Under the pieces are notes generated by a model that was not told the origin of the DNA, made no database searches, and saw only the letters and a program-made list of their open reading frames with translations. A stretch of DNA of 8,532 bases from Eubacterium sp. CAG:786. GTDB lineage: Bacteria > Bacillota > Clostridia > Oscillospirales > Ruminococcaceae. A program made the translations under genes and the position numbers. The stretch spans positions 51,523 through 60,054 of the forward strand of contig HF989508.1 of the NCBI GenBank assembly GCA_000432175.1, given 5' to 3'. Of the stretch, positions 6,076 through 8,532 are shown one piece after another (position 1 is the first letter of the stretch; each line of letters begins with the position of its first letter).

Positions 6076-7044
6076 TTATCTGCCGAGGATAATGCAGTTC
6101 CAGCCCTCTTCGTTGCGGCTTTCCTTTATCTTGAAACCGTTCCCGGTGAGCGCCGCAGTAACCTCGTCCATGCGCTCGTCGATTATGCCGGAAACCAGCA
6201 GGGTGCCCTCCGGCTTCATGAAGCTGCCGAACAGCGGGCTCATGCCGATTATTACGTCCGCGACGATGTTCGCACAGATAACGTCGTAACCAGTGCCAAT
6301 CCTGCCGCGAAGCTCCGCGTTGTCGATTATGTTGCCGCAGTACGCGGTGTAATGTTCGTGTGTGAAGTGGTTCTTCTCGACGTTCTCAGAAGCGGTCTTG
6401 ACCGCATTCTCGAAGATGTCGCACATGGTGACTTTCTCAGCGCCGAAAAGCAGCGCCGCAATAGAGAGGATACCGCTTCCGCAGCCGAGGTCGAGCACGC
6501 TGTCGCCGGGCTTCACAACTCCCTCGAGGGACTCCATGACAAGCTTTGTGGTATGGTGCTGTCCCGTGCCGAATGTGGAAGCCGGGTCTATCTCAAGAAT
6601 ACGGTCGCCGGGAGCCGGGGTCACGTCCTCCCATGAGGGCTTGATCACAAGGCTCTTGCCCACGCGGAAAGGCTTGTAGTACTTCTTCCAGTTGTTTGCC
6701 CAGTCCTCTTCCCTGACATTTGCGAGTTCCATGCGCAGGTTGCCGTAATAGCCGTCGGCGTCGCTCTGCTTCCAGCCCTCGATGAGGGAGCGTATAGCTG
6801 CCAGGGTCTCCGCGCCCTGGGTGTTGTCGTGGACGTAGATAGTGATGTGCGGTTCAACCTTGCTGAGTCCCATCAGTTCATCGTCAACATAGTCCCAGTT
6901 GGCGTTCTTATCCGCAAGAAAGCTCTCAAAATCCGCGCTGTCGCAGATGATAAAGCCGGTTATGCCATAATCCTGCAGCGCACCGGTGATGCCGTCGATT
7001 GCCTGCGACGATGTGTAGATATCAGCCTGAATAAAATTATCCAT
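6076..7044 (-). CDS. prmA: Ribosomal protein L11 methyltransferase PrmA
   Basis: PrmA uses S-adenosylmethionine to trimethylate ribosomal protein L11. The 322-residue product has an N-terminal substrate-recognition domain (about 1-85), the linker typical of the family (EEDWANNWKKYYKPFRVG, 112-129), and the family signature IDPASTFGTGQHHTT at 152-166. The SAM-binding class I methyltransferase core follows, with motif I VLDLGCGSGILSIAA at 183-197, the acidic end of the next strand (CDI, 208-210) and CANIVADVI at 257-265. It is a little longer than the E. coli protein and close to Bacillota homologues. The ATG at 7044 has AAAGGAG at 7053-7059, 8 nt away; an in-frame ATG further up at 7077 would lie at the predicted transcript start and has no ribosome binding site. 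It is the first gene of the prmA-hypothetical-recD2-comF unit. Confidence 0.95.
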   Translation of the reverse strand: MDNFIQADIYTSSQAIDGITGALQDYGITGFIICDSADFESFLADKNANWDYVDDELMGLSKVEPHITIYVHDNTQGAETLAAIRSLIEGWKQSDADGYYGNLRMELANVREEDWANNWKKYYKPFRVGKSLVIKPSWEDVTPAPGDRILEIDPASTFGTGQHHTTKLVMESLEGVVKPGDSVLDLGCGSGILSIAALLFGAEKVTMCDIFENAVKTASENVEKNHFTHEHYTAYCGNIIDNAELRGRIGTGYDVICANIVADVIIGMSPLFGSFMKPEGTLLVSGIIDERMDEVTAALTGNGFKIKESRNEEGWNCIILGR

Positions 7045-7052
7045 GTTTAAAA

Positions 7053-7059
7053 CTCCTTT
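7053..7059 (-). promoter_or_regulatory. prmA ribosome binding site
   Basis: AAAGGAG, 8 nt from the ATG at 7044. It selects this start over the in-frame ATG at 7077 and so gives a PrmA of 322 rather than 333 residues. Confidence 0.85.
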
Positions 7060-7082
7060 ATAAGCACAATAGTACATGATAC

Positions 7083-7111
7083 ATTATACACCATTTTTCA
7101 GGATAAATCAA
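7083..7111 (-). promoter_or_regulatory. Promoter of the prmA-hypothetical-recD2-comF unit
   Basis: A sigma-A-type promoter reading leftward: -35 TTGATT at 7106-7111, a 17-nt spacer, and -10 TATAAT at 7083-7088. Transcription should start near 7076, giving a leader of about 32 nt. The spacer contains ATTTATCCTGAAAAAT (7092-7107), an imperfect dyad at the same place as the perfect palindrome in the miaB promoter. The two 29-bp promoter cores match at 22 positions, 12 of which are the two hexamers. Confidence 0.8.
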
Positions 7112-7185
7112 GGGGGCTTCTGCGTTATGTAAAAAATACGCCGTGATTTTCAAAAATATTTGGAACCATGCCGCGCATACATCTC

Positions 7186-7219
7186 TTGACAATTTTCGCA
7201 TATGGTACTATAATATAAT
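7186..7219 (+). promoter_or_regulatory. Consensus sigma-A promoter of ugd
   Basis: Perfect -35 TTGACA (7186-7191), 17-nt spacer, and perfect -10 TATAAT (7209-7214). A second overlapping TATAAT at 7214-7219 is 22 nt from the -35 and is probably not the main one. Transcription should begin near 7221, leaving a leader of about 79 nt before ugd. The promoter diverges from the prmA promoter; the 74 bp between the two -35 boxes are AT-rich in part (7144-7160) and hold no gene. Confidence 0.88.
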
Positions 7220-7234
7220 AGTTGATTTATACAC

Positions 7235-7250
7235 TGTACTGCCTGGTACA
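7235..7250 (+). other. Small inverted repeat in the ugd 5' leader
   Basis: TGTAC-tgcctg-GTACA forms a 5-bp stem with a 6-nt loop about 14 nt into the predicted ugd transcript. Together with the GC hairpin at 7260-7272 it makes the leader a two-hairpin structure. I do not recognise a known riboswitch, and the leader is short for one. Confidence 0.3.
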
Positions 7251-7272
7251 AATAAAAAAGCGCCCCGGGCGC
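7250..7272 (-). terminator. Minus-facing terminator-like hairpin in the ugd leader
   Basis: Read on the minus strand, the stem GCGCC-CGG-GGCGC (7260-7272) is followed directly by TTTTTTATTT (7250-7259), the layout of an intrinsic terminator. The stem is only 5 bp but entirely G-C. It would stop antisense transcription across ugd before it reaches the prmA promoter. In the ugd mRNA the same DNA forms a GC hairpin without a U-tract about 17 nt before the ribosome binding site. Confidence 0.4.
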
Positions 7273-7299
7273 GGAAAGATAATAATTCAGGGGGAAACC

Positions 7300-8496
7300 A
7301 TGATGAAGATAACTGTAGCGGGAACAGGCTATGTGGGGCTTTCTATGGCTGTGCTTCTTGCCCAGCACAACGACGTCACCGCAATTGACATAATCCCGGA
7401 AAAAGTTGAACTTATCAACTCAAAAAAATCACCTATCGCAGACGAATACATTGAAAAATATCTGGCAGAAAAGCCGCTGACGCTCGCTGCAACCACGGAA
7501 TGGCGCCCGGCTTACGCATCAGCCGATATCGTTATTATCGCAACTCCCACCAATTACGACCCGGAAAAGAACTATTTTGACACTTCTTCCGTTGAAAGCG
7601 TAATGGAACAGGTATTCTCAGTCAACGACCACTGCACAATAGTGGTCAAGTCCACCGTGCCGGTAGGCTTCACCAGTGGCATGCACGAAAAATACCCGGA
7701 TAACGCGCACCGTATCATCTTCTCTCCTGAGTTCCTCAGGGAAGGTCAGGCGCTTTACGATAATCTCTACCCGTCGAGAATAATCGTCGGCGCCCCGCAG
7801 GAATGGGCAGACTCGGTACAGCGCGCGAACGTATTCGCGGAACTTCTGCAGCAGGGCGCTATAAAGGAAGATATCCCGACCCTGCACCTCAATCCCACAG
7901 AAGCCGAGGCAGTTAAGCTGTTCAGCAACACTTACCTTGCGCTGCGCGTGGCTTACTTCAACGAACTTGACACCTATGCCGAGATGAAAGGACTTAACGC
8001 GCGACAGATAATCGACGGCGTCGGACTTGACCCGCGCATCGGCTCCCACTATAACAACCCGAGTTTCGGATACGGTGGGTACTGCCTGCCCAAGGACACC
8101 AAGCAGCTTCTCGCGAACTACGCGGACGTGCCCAACGACATCATCGGTGCGATAGTAGCGGCAAACAAGACCCGCAAGGACTATATTGCGGACCACATTG
8201 CGTCGCTTTCACCGAAAACCGTTGGTATCTACCGTCTGACGATGAAATCAAACTCGGACAATTTCCGTCAGAGTTCCATACAGGGCATAATGAAGCGCCT
8301 CACCCGAAAGGGAATAACCGTTATAATTTACGAGCCGACCCTGAAACCCGGTCAGAAATTCTTCGACTATGAAGTCTGCGGTGACTTCGACGAATTCAAG
8401 AAGAGATCCGACATGATCGTTGCAAACCGCATGAGCAGGGATCTTGAAGACGTAAAGGACAAGGTTTACACCCGCGACCTTTACAGCAGGGATTAA
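7300..8496 (+). CDS. ugd: UDP-glucose 6-dehydrogenase
   Basis: Ugd oxidises UDP-glucose to UDP-glucuronate with two NAD+, supplying precursors for capsule or other surface polysaccharides. The 398-residue protein has the N-terminal NAD-binding Rossmann motif GTGYVG (residues 8-13) and the family segments IIATPTNYDP (79-88), KSTVPVGFT (117-125) and FSPEFLREG (141-149). The linking helix EAVKLFSNTYLALRVAYFNE (203-222) carries Lys206 and Asn210. The catalytic cysteine is Cys262 in FGYGGYCLPKDTKQ, with Asp266 just after. The C-terminal UDP-binding domain ends KVYTRDLYSRD. It belongs to the short class like the E. coli and streptococcal enzymes. AGGGGG (7289-7294) lies 5 nt from the ATG at 7300 and 8 nt from the adjacent ATG at 7303; either could be used. 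It has its own promoter and a likely terminator, so it appears monocistronic. No sugar-nucleotide or glycosyltransferase neighbour is visible. Confidence 0.96.
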   Translation: MMKITVAGTGYVGLSMAVLLAQHNDVTAIDIIPEKVELINSKKSPIADEYIEKYLAEKPLTLAATTEWRPAYASADIVIIATPTNYDPEKNYFDTSSVESVMEQVFSVNDHCTIVVKSTVPVGFTSGMHEKYPDNAHRIIFSPEFLREGQALYDNLYPSRIIVGAPQEWADSVQRANVFAELLQQGAIKEDIPTLHLNPTEAEAVKLFSNTYLALRVAYFNELDTYAEMKGLNARQIIDGVGLDPRIGSHYNNPSFGYGGYCLPKDTKQLLANYADVPNDIIGAIVAANKTRKDYIADHIASLSPKTVGIYRLTMKSNSDNFRQSSIQGIMKRLTRKGITVIIYEPTLKPGQKFFDYEVCGDFDEFKKRSDMIVANRMSRDLEDVKDKVYTRDLYSRD

Positions 8497-8500
8497 ATTC

Positions 8501-8532
8501 AGCTATAGGCGGTCCATGACCGCCTATCAGCT
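8501..8532 (+). terminator. Hairpin after ugd, probable terminator cut by the window edge
   Basis: A 10-bp perfect stem ATAGGCGGTC / GACCGCCTAT with a CAT loop (8505-8527) begins 8 nt after the ugd stop. A further 4 bp, AGCT (8501-8504) with AGCT (8529-8532), can form beyond a bulged C. The T-tract that would confirm an intrinsic terminator would lie just past the right edge. Confidence 0.65.

Noticed and set aside
5689..6636. A 315-codon open frame on the plus strand
   Set aside because: It runs antisense to prmA, the small membrane protein and the recD2 start, has no recognisable domain, and is explained by the codon bias of the real minus-strand genes.
6076..7077. Longer PrmA starting at the ATG at 7077
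   Set aside because: That ATG lies at about the predicted transcription start and has no ribosome binding site, while the ATG at 7044 has AAAGGAG at 8 nt and matches the family N terminus.
7118..7142. Possible hairpin around GCGTTATG...AATACGC between the divergent promoters
   Set aside because: Only about four base pairs form and the loop is long; it is not distinguishable from chance.
7222..7299. N-terminal extension of Ugd from a TTG at 7222
   Set aside because: The extension would start one base after the predicted transcript start, includes the leader hairpins, and precedes the conserved MKITVAGTGYVG start, which has its own AGGGGG site.
7618..8196. A 192-codon minus-strand frame inside ugd
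   Set aside because: It is antisense to the conserved Ugd core including the catalytic cysteine, with no independent support.

Overview
The window looks like a chromosomal housekeeping segment from a member of the Bacillota, most likely a clostridium and perhaps of the Ruminococcaceae/Oscillospiraceae type. The reasons are the gene families (YlbF/YmcA, ComFC-type amidophosphoribosyltransferase-like protein, RecD2 rather than RecBCD-type RecD, long clostridial-style PrmA), strong AAAGGAG/AGGAGG ribosome binding sites, use of TTG and GTG starts, and sigma-A-type promoters in AT-rich gaps between GC-richer genes. The taxonomic placement is inference from protein style, not from any search.

Layout. 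Everything from position 1 to 7044 is on the minus strand and forms two consecutive transcription units. The upstream unit starts at a TTGATT-17-TATAAT promoter (7083-7111) and reads prmA (L11 methyltransferase), a 92-residue single-span membrane protein of unknown function, recD2 (SF1B helicase) and comF. Its last three genes are tightly packed, with a 4-nt gap and a 4-bp overlap. A second promoter (2862-2890), immediately after the comF stop, drives miaB, a ylbF-family gene and mutS. miaB and ylbF are one base apart, and mutS runs off the left edge after 316 codons. On the plus strand, divergent from prmA, a perfect-consensus promoter (TTGACA-17-TATAAT, 7186-7214) drives ugd (UDP-glucose 6-dehydrogenase). 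ugd is followed by a strong hairpin cut by the right edge.

How the genes fit together. The left unit joins tRNA methylthiolation (MiaB), a YlbF-family protein with a five-cysteine tail, and mismatch repair (MutS). This matches the Bacillus subtilis order miaB-ymcA-cotE-mutS without cotE. In B. subtilis the YlbF/YmcA/YaaT (Ric) complex carries Fe-S clusters, so a Cys-tailed member translationally coupled to the Fe-S enzyme MiaB is the most suggestive functional link here. The right unit mixes ribosomal-protein modification, DNA helicase and competence/DNA-uptake functions. ugd supplies UDP-glucuronate for surface polysaccharide and appears independent of its neighbours.

I found no mobile element, CRISPR array, RNA gene or obviously new defence-type system. 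The observations worth a second look are mostly regulatory: a 16-bp perfect palindrome inside the miaB promoter with a degenerate copy at the same place in the prmA promoter, an 11-bp direct repeat flanking the miaB Shine-Dalgarno sequence, and a minus-facing terminator-like hairpin in the ugd leader.
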